DNA of 64,000 bases, taken from contig JADJPH010000009.1 in assembly GCA_016713335.1 (NCBI GenBank), positions 117,828 to 181,827 on the forward strand. Reading direction: 5' to 3'. The position numbers and the translations under genes are program-made. The notes below the pieces were generated by a model that saw only the letters and a list, made by a program, of their open reading frames with translations, searched no databases and was not told the DNA's origin. This DNA comes from Candidatus Fredericiella danica (lineage in GTDB: Bacteria > Chloroflexota > Anaerolineae > Caldilineales > Caldilineaceae). Of this stretch, positions 40,090 to 49,917 are shown one piece after another (the first letter of the stretch is position 1; each line of letters starts with the position of its first letter).

Positions 40090-41265
40090 AACTCCCAGAT
40101 GGGCTTCACTTTGCCGTCAAAGACCGCGGTTTGGAGCATCTTGAGCCATGGTCCATTGGCGTCGTTGAAGAGCTGGTTGTAGACGACGGTGTAGGGCGTC
40201 TTGCCCATTGCCATCGCCTGGGCGGCGGTGGTCAAGCGCGGGTCGGCGGCAAAGAATTCGTTCTCGGCCAGGTCGGTGCGCACCGGCAGGTTGTTGAGCT
40301 TGGCGTAGTACTCAAGCTGCACCTCGTCGGAGGTCGCCCACTGGATGAACTCGAACGCTTCGTTCGGGTACTTCGAGCCGGCTGGGATGGCGATGCTGTC
40401 GCCGCCAGCGAACGAAGATTGGCCGCCCTCCATGCCGGGCAGGAACGTGGCGCCAAAATTGATTTCAGGGAAATTGGTCTTGAGGTTATTGATGGCAAAG
40501 GCGCCGGTGCCGGCCATGCCAATCTTGCCCGTGGTGAAGGCGTTGGCGAAGTCCGTGCCGGTGTCGGCCTGGGCGCCCGGTGGGATTGAGCCATCCGCCC
40601 ACATCTGGCGATAGAGTTCAAGTGCACCCTTGACCGCGGGATCGGTGGCGGTGGCGGTTGTGCCGTCAGCGTTCAGCATGTCGCCGCCGGCGGCCCACAT
40701 CAAGGGCAGGAAGGTGAAGGCGTTGCAGCCTGGGCACGAACCGGGGAAGTAGTAGCCGTAGTTATCGTCGCCAAGCGCCGTGATCTTCTTGGCTGCGTCG
40801 GCGATTTCGGTCCATGTCTTCGGTGGGTTCTCGGGATCCAGACCTGCCTGGGTGAAGAGATCCTTGTTGTAAATCAGATAAGATCCTTCGGCGTTGAAGG
40901 GCACGCCGTAGAGCTTAGTCAACTGATTGGCGGCGGCGAACTGCGGGACGTAAATCAAGTCTACCGCCATCAGGTCAGGCGGGGCGCCGGCGCCGATCGA
41001 GGCCCCAACCTTTGTCATATAGTCGGCGGCGGGAATGACCGTCACTTCGATCTGGTTGGGATGGTCAGCGTTCCAGGCATCGACCAACTTGCGCACCTGT
41101 TCTTGGTTGCTATCACGGGTCCAGAACGACATGGTGGCGCCGGCCGCTGGCGCGGCGGCCTCCCCCGCCTGCTGGCGCCGGGGCGGCGGCAGGTGCGGCG
41201 CATGCAGAGAGCAGCAGCGCCATGATCACGGCCAATACGAGAGCTAACTTACCTGTGCGACTCAT
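40090..41265 (-). CDS. Sugar ABC importer substrate-binding lipoprotein (frameshifts)
   Basis: Family 1 extracytoplasmic sugar-binding protein. The signal MSRTGKLALVLAVIMALLLS ends in lipobox LSAC. After a break near 41165 in a G/C run, the mature part begins TMSFWTRDSNQEQVRKLVDA and contains DLMAVDLIYVPQFAAANQL and the typical SLF/DEAF-like WATSDEVQLEYYAKLNNLPV. The C-terminal end is uncertain: the visible frame runs past a hairpin and into the permease gene, so a stop has probably been lost through an error around 40090-40110. GGAG nine bases upstream supports ATG 41265. Follows the LacI gene by 70 bases. Confidence 0.8.
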
Positions 41266-41335
41266 AAATTTTGTCTCCTCCAAACAAACAGTCACGATAG
41301 AAACGAATCTAGGACTACACCGCTGACGACAGTTG

Positions 41336-42403
41336 TCAGCCGGTGGGGGACAGGATGGGTGGCCGCCGCGGGTTGCGCACCATCGGCGGCTCGCGCAGGG
41401 CGGGGTCGGCGCCACACGATTCGCGCACCATCAGCCGGCCCTGGATCTTGATTTCGCATGCTGGCGGTTCTTCGCCCCCCAACAGTGCGAGCAATACTTG
41501 CGCCGCCGCCTGACCCATCTCGTGGAGCGGCAGCGTGATCGTTGTCATCGAGGGGCGGAAGATGCGGGCAATCTCGCGGTTGTCGTAGCCGACGACCGCC
41601 ACATCGTCGGGTACACGCAAGCCCGCATCGAAGAGCGCGTACATGGCGCCTGCCGCCATGAGATCGTTACCGGCAAAGAGCGCCGTCAAGCGCGGGTTTG
41701 CCTGGAGGATCTGGTTGGCGCCGGCATACCCGCTCGCCACCTGCCAATCGCCGCGTGCGACGAGCGCCGGATCGTATTCGATGCCCTGTGCAGCCAGTGT
41801 CTCACGATAACCACGCAGCCGATCGGCCGAAGCCCAGAACTGTTCCGGCCCATTGATATAGCCGATGCGGCGGTGCCCAAGGTTCAGTAGATGTTGGGTA
41901 GCGAGATGCGCGCCGTAGACTTCGTCCGGCGTCACCGACAGGCGGCTTTCCGACGCATACTGCCGGTGCACAAAGACGAATGGAATGTTGTTCAGCGCCA
42001 ACGTTTCATTGGCGGACCGATGCCAGGTCTCCGCAAAAACAATCCCATCGATGGATCGGCTGACGAGATCATGAATCGCCTCGCGCTCAACCTCCGGGTC
42101 CCAATCTGCGCTAATCACGACGCAGATATAGCCTGCCTGCTTGACGGTGTCCTGGATGCCACGGATCATCATCGTGGTGTGGGGGCTGTCGATGTTATCC
42201 GTGATGATGCCGATCGTGGACGAGCGATCCGTGCGCAGACTGCGCGCTGCCACATTCGGGCGATAACCCAGTTCGTCGGCGAGGGCGAGGATGCGGACAC
42301 GTGTCTCCTCGCTCACCGGATGGCTTTTGTGGTTGAGCACGCGTGACACCGTGGCGATCGACACGCCTGCGGCATCGGCGAGTTCACGAATTGTGACGGC
42401 CAT
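41336..42403 (-). CDS. LacI-family repressor of the sugar importer operon
   Basis: A 355-residue LacI/GalR repressor. The DNA-binding helices are VTIRELADAAGVSIATVSRV, with hinge helix RPNVAARSLR; the periplasmic-binding-protein-like effector domain follows (IGIITDNIDSPHTTMMIRGI, LTALFAGNDLMAAGAMYALF, VVGYDNREIARIFRPSMTTI). The last 25 residues are Pro/Arg-rich and unusual. First gene of the importer and GH127 operon. Two identical operators overlap its promoter, so it represses itself and the operon. Confidence 0.88.
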   Translation of the reverse strand: MAVTIRELADAAGVSIATVSRVLNHKSHPVSEETRVRILALADELGYRPNVAARSLRTDRSSTIGIITDNIDSPHTTMMIRGIQDTVKQAGYICVVISADWDPEVEREAIHDLVSRSIDGIVFAETWHRSANETLALNNIPFVFVHRQYASESRLSVTPDEVYGAHLATQHLLNLGHRRIGYINGPEQFWASADRLRGYRETLAAQGIEYDPALVARGDWQVASGYAGANQILQANPRLTALFAGNDLMAAGAMYALFDAGLRVPDDVAVVGYDNREIARIFRPSMTTITLPLHEMGQAAAQVLLALLGGEEPPACEIKIQGRLMVRESCGADPALREPPMVRNPRRPPILSPTG

Positions 42404-42432
42404 GTCGGTTTGTACCGGTTCTGAGTGGTTGG

Positions 42433-42485
42433 GGAAAACGTTTACCGTGCAAGTTGAGTCTAGTGGAAAACGTTTACCTTGTCAA
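42433..42485 (-). promoter_or_regulatory. LacI promoter with two operators
   Basis: On the minus strand TTGACA (42480-42485), a 17-base spacer and TAGACT (42457-42462) form a near-consensus promoter. The 14-base word GGAAAACGTTTACC occurs twice, at 42433-42446 and 42465-42478, exactly 32 bases apart (three helical turns). One copy fills the spacer and one lies just after the -10. The core AAACGTTT is the usual LacI-family palindrome. Confidence 0.82.
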
Positions 42486-42501
42486 TCCCCCAAAATTGGA
42501 T

Positions 42502-42579
42502 ATTTGTCTGATGCGTTTCCTTGCGAGTGCGCATATCCTATTTTGATATAGGTTTATTTGATAATCTTCATCCAAATTG
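42502..42579 (+). repeat. 78-base direct repeat, copy A
   Basis: About 75% identical, with two single-base gaps, to copy B at 43984-44061, in the same orientation. Both contain TATCCTATTYTGATAYAGG, which is built on CCTAT-N6-ATAGG. Copy A joins the lacI promoter region to the broken arcA gene. Confidence 0.75.
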
Positions 42580-42583
42580 AAAT

Positions 42584-42745
42584 GTGTCTGGCGGCGCACT
42601 GCCGTTGTCACGCGTCGATACCACCACCAAGTTGCGAAAAGCGGGCGTTGAGGTTATCACTATTTCCGGATCAGAACTGGGGCGTGGCCGCGGGGGTGGT
42701 CATTGCATGACCTGCCCCATCTGGCGCGATCCGGTCGAAAACTAA
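42584..42745 (+). pseudogene. arcA: Arginine deiminase, C-terminal remnant
   Basis: Only about the last 50 codons remain. The reading DTTTKLRKAGVEVITISGSE followed by LGRGRGGGHCMTCPI matches the arginine deiminase C-terminus, including the catalytic Cys of HCMTCP. The remaining 360 or so residues are missing: upstream lies repeat copy A. The similarity starts near 42605. It ends 35 bases before arcB, the usual arrangement for the arginine deiminase operon. It cannot encode an active enzyme. Confidence 0.8.
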
Positions 42746-42780
42746 GTGATTTTTATTCAACGATGGAAAGAGGTTCCAGC

Positions 42781-43782
42781 ATGCCAGTCAATCTGCTCGG
42801 TCGGTCATTTCTGAAGGAACTGGATTTCACCCAGGAAGAACTGAAATTTCTGCTCAAACTATCGGTGGACCTGAAGGCGGCGAAATACACCGGCACTGAA
42901 CGGCCACGTCTGACGGGAAAGAGCATCGCTTTGATTTTCGAGAAGGCGTCGACTCGTACGCGCTGTGCCTTTGAAGTGGCGGCCTACGATCAGGGCGCGC
43001 ATGTGACCTATCTTGGCCCCGAAGGCTCCCAGATCGGGCACAAAGAATCGATGAAGGATACGGCGCGTGTGCTGGGGCGGATGTATAACGCCATTGAGTA
43101 TCGCGGCAAGAAGCAGGCGGTGGTGGAAGAATTGGCGCGCTACTCTGGTGTACCGGTCTATAACGGTCTAACGGACGAATTCCATCCTACGCAGATGTTG
43201 GCCGATGTATTGACCATGATCGAACACTGCGACAAGCCGCTGCACGATATGACCTACTGTTATCTGGGTGATGGCCGCTTCAACATGGGGCGCTCCTATC
43301 TGGTGACGGCGGCCAAACTTGGGATGGATTTCCGTTTGGCCGCGCCCAGGGCGCTCTGGCCTGATGCGGGGCTGATCAGCACTTGTCAGGAGATTGCCAA
43401 GGAGACCGGTGCGCGCCTGCTGTTGACCGAGGAGGTAGCGACGGCGGTCAAGGGCGCCGACTTCCTGGTGACCGATGTCTGGGTGTCGATGGGCGAGGCG
43501 GACTCGGTGTGGGCCGACCGCATCAAGTTGTTAAAGCCGTACCAGGTGAATGCGAAGGCGATGGAACTGACCGGCAACCCTCATGTGAAGTTCATGCACT
43601 GTCTGCCCGCCTTTCACAACCGCCAGACTGAAGTTGGCGAAGAAGTTTTTCAGAAATTCGGCGAAGATGGGCTTGAGGTGACGGAAGAGGTCTTTGAGTC
43701 CAAGGCATCTGTCGCCTTTGACGAGGCCGAAAATCGGTTGCACACCATCAAGGCCGTTATGGTGGCAACTTTGGCAGGGTGA
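42781..43782 (+). CDS. arcB: Ornithine carbamoyltransferase, catabolic type
   Basis: Interconverts citrulline and ornithine with carbamoyl phosphate. The carbamoyl-phosphate site STRTR is at about residue 57, and HCLPAFHN, the ornithine-side signature, near 272; DEFHPTQMLADVLTMIEH and MGEADSVW are the other family blocks. At 333 residues it is a full-length enzyme, intact. The flanking arcA and arcD remnants place it in an arginine deiminase operon, so I call it catabolic; an anabolic argF role cannot be excluded now that the rest is broken. AGAGG precedes the chosen ATG. Confidence 0.88.
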   Translation: MPVNLLGRSFLKELDFTQEELKFLLKLSVDLKAAKYTGTERPRLTGKSIALIFEKASTRTRCAFEVAAYDQGAHVTYLGPEGSQIGHKESMKDTARVLGRMYNAIEYRGKKQAVVEELARYSGVPVYNGLTDEFHPTQMLADVLTMIEHCDKPLHDMTYCYLGDGRFNMGRSYLVTAAKLGMDFRLAAPRALWPDAGLISTCQEIAKETGARLLLTEEVATAVKGADFLVTDVWVSMGEADSVWADRIKLLKPYQVNAKAMELTGNPHVKFMHCLPAFHNRQTEVGEEVFQKFGEDGLEVTEEVFESKASVAFDEAENRLHTIKAVMVATLAG

Positions 43783-43839
43783 ACCTAACTGAGAGGCGCC
43801 AGGACGCATCTCGCAAGCTACTGCGTTGGAGGAATGGAC

Positions 43840-44052
43840 ATGGCATCTGCGAGCAAAACTGCAGGCAAGCTGGGTCTGATCCCGGCCACGGCACTGGTCA
43901 TTGGCAATCTGATCGGCTCTGGCATCTTTCTCCTCCCCGCGTCCCTGGCGCCTTTCGGTGGTCTTGCGCTGGTTGCGTTAGTCATTTGTCCGATGCACTT
44001 CCCCTTCAAGTGGGCGTATCCTATTCTGATACAGGTATATTTGACAACTTAA
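43840..44052 (+). pseudogene. arcD: Arginine/ornithine antiporter-like APC permease, N-terminal remnant
   Basis: The first about 48 residues (KLGLIPATALVIGNLIGSGI and the following FLLPASLAPFGGLALVALV) are helices 1-2 of an APC-superfamily amino acid antiporter with the GSGIF loop. From 43984 the reading enters repeat copy B and stops at 44052, so about 400 residues are missing. GGAGGA precedes ATG 43840 at six bases. By position after arcB it was the arginine/ornithine exchanger of the pathway. Confidence 0.75.
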
Positions 44053-44061
44053 TCCAAGCCG
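43984..44061 (+). repeat. 78-base direct repeat, copy B
   Basis: Homologous to copy A (42502-42579). It joins the broken arcD gene to the leader of the subtilase-like gene, whose start is 22 bases further on. Confidence 0.75.
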
Positions 44062-44082
44062 ATTGCCAAGGGAGTATACGCC

Positions 44083-46896
44083 ATGTTCCCCGTTCGCGCC
44101 GTTCACTGCCGCCTTCGTCTGATCTTGCCGGCGCTTCTGCTTACAAGCACGCTGGTGGCTACGCTCGTGTTGACGCTGACTACGGCATTACCGGTTAGCG
44201 CCGATCCAGAGGCGCCTGCCGGCCAACTGACAACAGTTGGCGCCGCGCAGATCTCGGCCCTCCAGATGGAAAAGGCAACGCGCACCCCGGCGCAACGAAA
44301 AATGTCTTCGTCGTTGGTGATGGCGCTGAAGCATCAGCGGCAGGATCCAATCTTTGCGGCGTTGCCGGACTATCAGACGCTCGCACCCGATGCCGATGGG
44401 CGGATGCTGGTGGACATCGACCTGGCGGGTCCGGAGAGTCTCAAGCCGGTCGTGAAGACCCTGACCCAGATGAGTGCGGAAATCGTGTATCTGTCTGCTG
44501 AGTCGCGCACGGTGCGGGCGCTGATGCCGCTCGACCAGACGGAGGCGTTGGCGGGAATGCGTAACGTGGCGGGTGTGCGTGCGGCGGATCAGGCGGTGAC
44601 GAACGCAACCGGCGGCGGGAGCGGGATGCTGGCCCCGGGACGGGTCGATGTGTCAGAGGGGGACGTCACGCATCAAGCAGACCTTGCGCGGCAACAGTTT
44701 GGCGTCACGGGCGCCGGTCAGAAGATCTGTGTGCTGTCGAATGGTGTAGATTCATTGGCCGATGCGCAAGCCACCGGCGACCTGCCGCCTGAGGTGCATG
44801 TCCTGTCGGGGCAGGAGGGGTTCGGCGATGAAGGTACGGCCATGCTGGAGATTGTCCACGACCTGGCGCCTGGCGCCGAACTGGGTTTCGCCACGGCTTT
44901 TTTAGGCTATGAGAGTTTTGCGCAGAATATTCTGCGGTTGAAGGCGGCCGGCTGCACCATCATCGTGGATGACGTCATCTACTTCGTCGAGTCGCCCTTT
45001 CAGGACAACCTGATTGCCCATTCGGTGATCACGGTGACCAACGCCGGCGCGCTGTATTTCTCGTCGGCGAACAACGATGGGAACGTGACCAGCGACCGCT
45101 CAGGCACCTGGGAAGGCGATTTTCACGCCAATGGGACGATTGGCGGCTTCCCGCCGGGCGAACTGCACGACTTTGGCGACGGCGGCCAGTCCAATCCACT
45201 CTTGGGCGCCACTACCCGCGCGATGCTCCACTGGACCGATCCCTTTGATGCGTCCGGCAACGACTATGATCTTTACGTGTTGAACAATGCCCTGACCTCG
45301 GTGATCGCATCTTCGACTGATATCCAGGATGGCGCGGGTACACCCTTCGAGTTCATCTTTGCCAACTGCGACCCCGGCGATCGGATTGTCGTCTTGCGTA
45401 ATCCTGGCGCTGAAAACCGGATGATCAATGTGCTTGCCTTCCGGACCAGGCTGAGCATTGCGACGACGGGAGCCACGCGTGGCCACAGCGCCGCGCCACT
45501 GGCTTATTCGGTGGCCGCCGTGCCGGCGCACGAAGCCCATGGTGGGGGTGGCCCGACAGGACCATATCCGAATCCATTCACGGTGGCGAACCAGGTCGAG
45601 TTTTTCAGTGCGGATGGTCTGCGGCGCATCTTTTTCGGTCCTGATGGCAAGTTGTTGCCTGGCGCGCCGGCCGGCGATTACTCCGCCACCGGTGGTGTTG
45701 TGCGCCAGAAGCCGGACATCGCGGCCGCGGACGGTGTGCAGACATCGGCGCCGGGGTTCAATCCGTTCTTTGGCACCTCGGCGGCAGCGCCGCATGCCGC
45801 GGCGATTGGCGGTCTGTTGAAGGAAGCCTTTCCGATCTCGTCGACCGCAGAGATTCGCGACTTGTTGCAGGTGACCGCCCTTGACATCATGGCGCCGGGC
45901 GTCGATCGGGATTCGGGCTACGGCATTGTAATGCCGGTGGCGGCATTGACGCGTGGCGGCGCACAGCCGCGCGCAACGCTGGTCAACGCCGGCAAAACCG
46001 CCAGCCAGGTGCGCGGCAACAACGACGCATACCTTGACCCCAATGAAACCTGGCAACTGACGATTCCAATCAGCAATGCGGGCATAGTCAGCGCCGAGAT
46101 GGTCAGTGCAACACTCTCAGCGGTGACACCCGGTGTGGTTGTCCTTGCGGCGACTTCGACCTATTCTGATGTGGCGGCGGGCGCCGCGCGTGAGAATGAC
46201 ACCCCCTTTGTCTTCCGGCTCCTTCCAGAAGTGGACTGCGGGGAGCGCCTCGCATTTACGTTGACCACCTACTATTCCGATACGCAAGCGCACATCAGTG
46301 AACTGGGTTATACGCTCGCCACGGGCCAGATCAGCTCCACGCTGCTCACCTTCAGCTACAGTGGACCTGTCGTGCCAATCCCGGACTACGATGGCTCGCC
46401 GCCCATCACGGCCACGGCGCCGATTACAGTCACCGGTGTTCCAGGGTCGGTTGGCCGTTTGATTTTTAAGATTGATGGCACAGAGTGCACGACGGCGCCC
46501 GGCGCTGCGACGGTCGGGGTGGACCACACCTATGTGCAGGACCTCGTGTTTGACCTTCGCGCGCCGGATGGGACGGTAGTCAATGTCATCGACGGGGCCG
46601 GTGAGGATGGGGTAAATTTCTGCCAGACCGTGCTGGATGACCGGGCGACAAAGTTGATCCAGACCGTCCCTGGGCAGGCTGCGCCATTCACGGGGCGTTA
46701 TCAGCCGCACGAACCACTCGCGCACTTCGAGACTGTGGCGGCAAACGGCGTATGGCAATTACTGGTGACCGATCATGGGTGGGACGACACCGGGCATCTT
46801 CGTGCCTTCAGCTTGCAGATCGCACCCAATGTTTGTCGTGCGTTTGAACCGGCGGATCTGTTTATGCCGTTGCTGATGGATCAGGATGCGGATTGA
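44083..46896 (+). CDS. Secreted subtilase-like protein with C-terminal P domain
   Basis: A 937-residue secreted protein. A signal peptide ends near PVSADPEAP. The S8-like fold includes GVTGAGQKICVLSNGVD, GDEGTAMLEIVHDLAPGAEL and FGTSAAAPHAAAIGGLL. The Ser is present at about 565, but the His block reads DEGTAM and the Asp block VLSNG, as seen in part in a divergent bacterial subgroup; activity is uncertain. From about 780 a proprotein-convertase P domain is recognisable (TYVQDLVFDLRAPDGTVVNV and WQLLVTDHGWDDTGHL). The tail FMPLLMDQDAD resembles the LPLL-type endings of Chloroflexota exported proteins. Frame intact. Confidence 0.75.
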   Translation: MFPVRAVHCRLRLILPALLLTSTLVATLVLTLTTALPVSADPEAPAGQLTTVGAAQISALQMEKATRTPAQRKMSSSLVMALKHQRQDPIFAALPDYQTLAPDADGRMLVDIDLAGPESLKPVVKTLTQMSAEIVYLSAESRTVRALMPLDQTEALAGMRNVAGVRAADQAVTNATGGGSGMLAPGRVDVSEGDVTHQADLARQQFGVTGAGQKICVLSNGVDSLADAQATGDLPPEVHVLSGQEGFGDEGTAMLEIVHDLAPGAELGFATAFLGYESFAQNILRLKAAGCTIIVDDVIYFVESPFQDNLIAHSVITVTNAGALYFSSANNDGNVTSDRSGTWEGDFHANGTIGGFPPGELHDFGDGGQSNPLLGATTRAMLHWTDPFDASGNDYDLYVLNNALTSVIASSTDIQDGAGTPFEFIFANCDPGDRIVVLRNPGAENRMINVLAFRTRLSIATTGATRGHSAAPLAYSVAAVPAHEAHGGGGPTGPYPNPFTVANQVEFFSADGLRRIFFGPDGKLLPGAPAGDYSATGGVVRQKPDIAAADGVQTSAPGFNPFFGTSAAAPHAAAIGGLLKEAFPISSTAEIRDLLQVTALDIMAPGVDRDSGYGIVMPVAALTRGGAQPRATLVNAGKTASQVRGNNDAYLDPNETWQLTIPISNAGIVSAEMVSATLSAVTPGVVVLAATSTYSDVAAGAARENDTPFVFRLLPEVDCGERLAFTLTTYYSDTQAHISELGYTLATGQISSTLLTFSYSGPVVPIPDYDGSPPITATAPITVTGVPGSVGRLIFKIDGTECTTAPGAATVGVDHTYVQDLVFDLRAPDGTVVNVIDGAGEDGVNFCQTVLDDRATKLIQTVPGQAAPFTGRYQPHEPLAHFETVAANGVWQLLVTDHGWDDTGHLRAFSLQIAPNVCRAFEPADLFMPLLMDQDAD

Positions 46897-46941
46897 TGGA
46901 ATCGTGTAGACAGTAGACTGGGCGGTACGCTGCGATCGTGT

Positions 46942-46980
46942 GAAGGCTGGTGGCTCCTTGCGCCACCAGCCTTCTGTTTG
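46942..46980 (+). terminator. Terminator of the subtilase-like gene
   Basis: GAAGGCTGGTGG and CCACCAGCCTTC form a perfect 12-base-pair stem followed by TGTTTG, 45 bases after the stop. A TATAAT at 46996-47001 just after it may serve the next gene. Confidence 0.75.
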
Positions 46981-47037
46981 CGGAGGCGACGAGAGTATAA
47001 TTGTGCTTCCATCGATTTTCCGTGGTGACTGATCGAA

Positions 47038-49768
47038 ATGCAAGCAGCCATATTGCGTACCAAATTGTATAAGCCGCGACCGCGCCTGCAATTAACGCCG
47101 CGTCCGGAACTGCTCCAAAAGCTCAATGCGAGGATCGACTCGGATCTGACTTTGATCGTGGCGCCGGTAGGGTTTGGCAAGACGACCACGGTCGCGGCGT
47201 GGTGCGCCCAGGCGCCACTGCCGGTCGCCTGGCTGACGCTGGATGAGAACGACAATGAACCGGCGCGCTTCCTCACCTATGTGATTGCGGCGATCCGCAC
47301 GTTGGCGCCAGAAGCCTGTCCCGAGACCAGTGGGGTTCTGCGCGCCGGGCATGCATTGGAGGTGGCTGCGCTCACGACGCTGCTGGCGAACGAAATTGAT
47401 GATCTCCCAGAGCGTTTTGCTCTGGTATTGGACGACTACCATTGCATCACGGCGCCGGTCGTCCATCAACTGGTGGATGGCCTGTTACGCCATCCGCCGT
47501 TGCAGTTGCATCTCCTGATTGCCGGTCGCACCGATCCACCGCTCGCGATTGCCCGCCTGCGCGCCAATGGGCGTCTCAACGAACTACGCGCCGGGGAATT
47601 CCGTTTCACACGAGCTGAGGCAGAGCACTTTCTGGCGGGCGCACTCACCGCCAACGCTGACGTGCGAACAACGGACCTGTTGATCCACAGTCTTGACGGG
47701 TGGGTAGCCGGTCTGCAGTTGGCGGCACTTTCGCTCAACACGTCTCCGGATCAACAAATGGCGCTGCGTGATCTGGAGAAGGGGCGCGACCGCTACATCA
47801 TGGAGTACCTTTTTGAGCAGGTGCTCCAGCACCAGCCGCCGGAAGTCGAGACGTTTCTGTTAAGGACGTCGATCCTTGATCGGATCTCACCCGACCTGGC
47901 GCGGGCCGTGGTTGCCGTTGATTTGGATGGCGCCGAAGCGGCGCCCACAGGTGCTGCGGTTGCCGTGTCGCTCCTGGCTGGAACAGCAGGGCTTTTTACG
48001 CATGCGCTTGACAGCGCCGGTGAATGGTACAGCTATCACGCCCTGTTTCGCGAACTCCTGCGCCATCGGTTGCGGGTGCGCGTGACGCCCGGGCAAATTG
48101 CTGCCCTTTATCAGTGTGCATGCCAATGGCATCGTCAGCATGGGCAGATCGATGAAAGCGTTGCGCTATGCCTTTGCCGCAGACGACCCTGAGTTGGCCG
48201 CGCAGATAGTCGAAGAGTGGTTTCCAATCTGGCTTGCGCGTGAGGACTGGCGGACCCTTGAGCATTGGCTGGATGAATTGCCAGACAGACTGTATCGTGC
48301 GCATCCTGCGCTATGGATCGCCAAAGCGCATGTCGCACAGAGCCGGTCCAATTGGACCATCTTTTGGCAATTGCTTGAATCGGCGGAAGTGGCGTTTGCT
48401 GATTTGCGCACTGCCCGCGGCATTGCCATGCAACTGCAGTGGCGCGCCCACCTTGACACCTTGTGGGCGCTCCAGTGGTCAGTTGCGAGCGATGCGGATC
48501 GTGCTGAGCGCTTTGCCCAGCAGGCTTTAGAAGAGGTAGCCGGCGATCAACAGCGCGGTGTGGCGCGGGCGCATCTGCAGGGGATTGCGCACCTAATGCT
48601 GGTCACGGCGTTGCAATCGCGGGGGCATAGTGACCGCGCCCGGCAGATGATTGAAGCCGAATTGCTGCGCGCACCACGCACGATTGGCAGCGCCCAGTCA
48701 CGTCTGCGCGTGTTATTGGAACTCGTCTTTCTTGAGTTCGCCGAAGGTGAGATTGCGGTGGCCGCGCGGATTGCGACTGGGATGTTACAAGAGGCGGTGG
48801 AATTCAATGTGCCGGTCAGCCAGATTTGGGCGCATCTTGCGCTTGGCGTCGCCGCGTACGAGTTCAACCAGTTGGCTGAGGCGGCAGCGCATTTTACATA
48901 CGGTGTCGAATTGCCGCGGCTGGGGCATAGTCGAGGCCGGCATGAATGTCTGATTGGCCTGGCCTTGACCTATCAGGCGCTGGGCCGTAAGCGCGACGCA
49001 GAACGGACTGTAGCCAGCCTGCTGGACTATGACTATTTGCTGATGGATGCGCCGTTGATCGATGAGGGCCGCTCCTTGAAGTGCCGGTTGCAGGCGCAGG
49101 ATGGCTTGGATCCGGCGGAGCATCAGTGGCTGAGCGAAGTTGCTCCAAATGCTGCGCTCTGGTTTGGCTGGCAGGAGATACCTGCGGTTACGGCAATCCG
49201 TGTGGCGCTTGGTACGCATCAGGCGGCGCATCTGCACGATGCCGATCGCAGATTGGATGCGCTGTTGGCATTGGCGATGCGGTTGCACAAGACGCGCTAT
49301 CTGGTCAATCTCTTTGCACTCAAGGCTGCCGTGTGCGAGCAGCTTGGTCAGCGTCAGGCGGCGTTGGCGGCACTGGCGCAGGCAGTGGCAGTGGGACAGC
49401 CGCGCAACATGATTCGTGCTATCGCCGACGCCGGTCCGGCACTGACGCCGCTGTTGCGTGCGCGCCAGATTACGGCGCCATCACGCTATCTGGACGATGT
49501 GTTGGCTGCTCAGACGACGCCGCGCAGCGACGAAGCGCTTGATAATCCCGCGACTGCCGCCAGCCAGCAGGCGCAGCGATTGACTCGGCGCGAGCGCGAG
49601 GTCCTCGCGTTGCTTGCACAGCACTTGACTGACCGAGAGATTGCTGAACGGCTTGTGATCTCCCCCCTCACGGTGCGGACGCATATCGAACATCTCGCTG
49701 AGAAGTTGGGCGTGAGTGGCCGGCGTGCTATTGTGGCACGCGCCGCAGCGCTGAATATATTGACATAA
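47038..49768 (+). CDS. MalT/LAL-type ATP-dependent LuxR-family regulator (one frameshift)
   Basis: A large signal-transducing ATPase regulator of about 910 residues. The N-terminal NTPase has Walker A APVGFGKTTTVAAWCA at about 42-55 and FALVLDDYH as Walker B; a helical-repeat middle region follows; the C-terminus has the LuxR helix-turn-helix LTRREREVLALLAQHLTDRE followed by LVISPLTVRTHIEHLAEKLG. The frames join near 48160, where one extra A breaks IDEALRYAFAADDPELAAQI. The effector is unknown. The next genes lie on the same strand after a 149-base gap with a 12-base tandem repeat, so they are likely targets. Confidence 0.88.
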
Positions 49769-49802
49769 TTTTTCTGCGCACCGCCAAAATCCCCAATTTT
49801 GC

Positions 49803-49826
49803 AAAAATCCTCAGAAAAATCCTCAG
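49803..49826 (+). promoter_or_regulatory. Tandem 12-base direct repeat upstream of the membrane-gene series
   Basis: AAAAATCCTCAG occurs twice back to back, about 90 bases before the 89-residue protein gene. Direct repeats ahead of a target promoter are the usual binding pattern of MalT-type activators, and the regulator gene lies directly upstream. That link is inferred. Confidence 0.45.
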
Positions 49827-49917
49827 ACGCCCGGATGTGAAAACGCGCGCTTTGTGTATATGGTAGAGATACGCACGTGTGCGTCGTTGGAAGCAGACAT
49901 ACCGGAGGAGGCTGGCA

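Noticed and set aside
45100..46056. 318-residue Arg-rich protein opposite the subtilase
   Set aside because: Composition is typical of an antisense shadow of a GC-rich gene.
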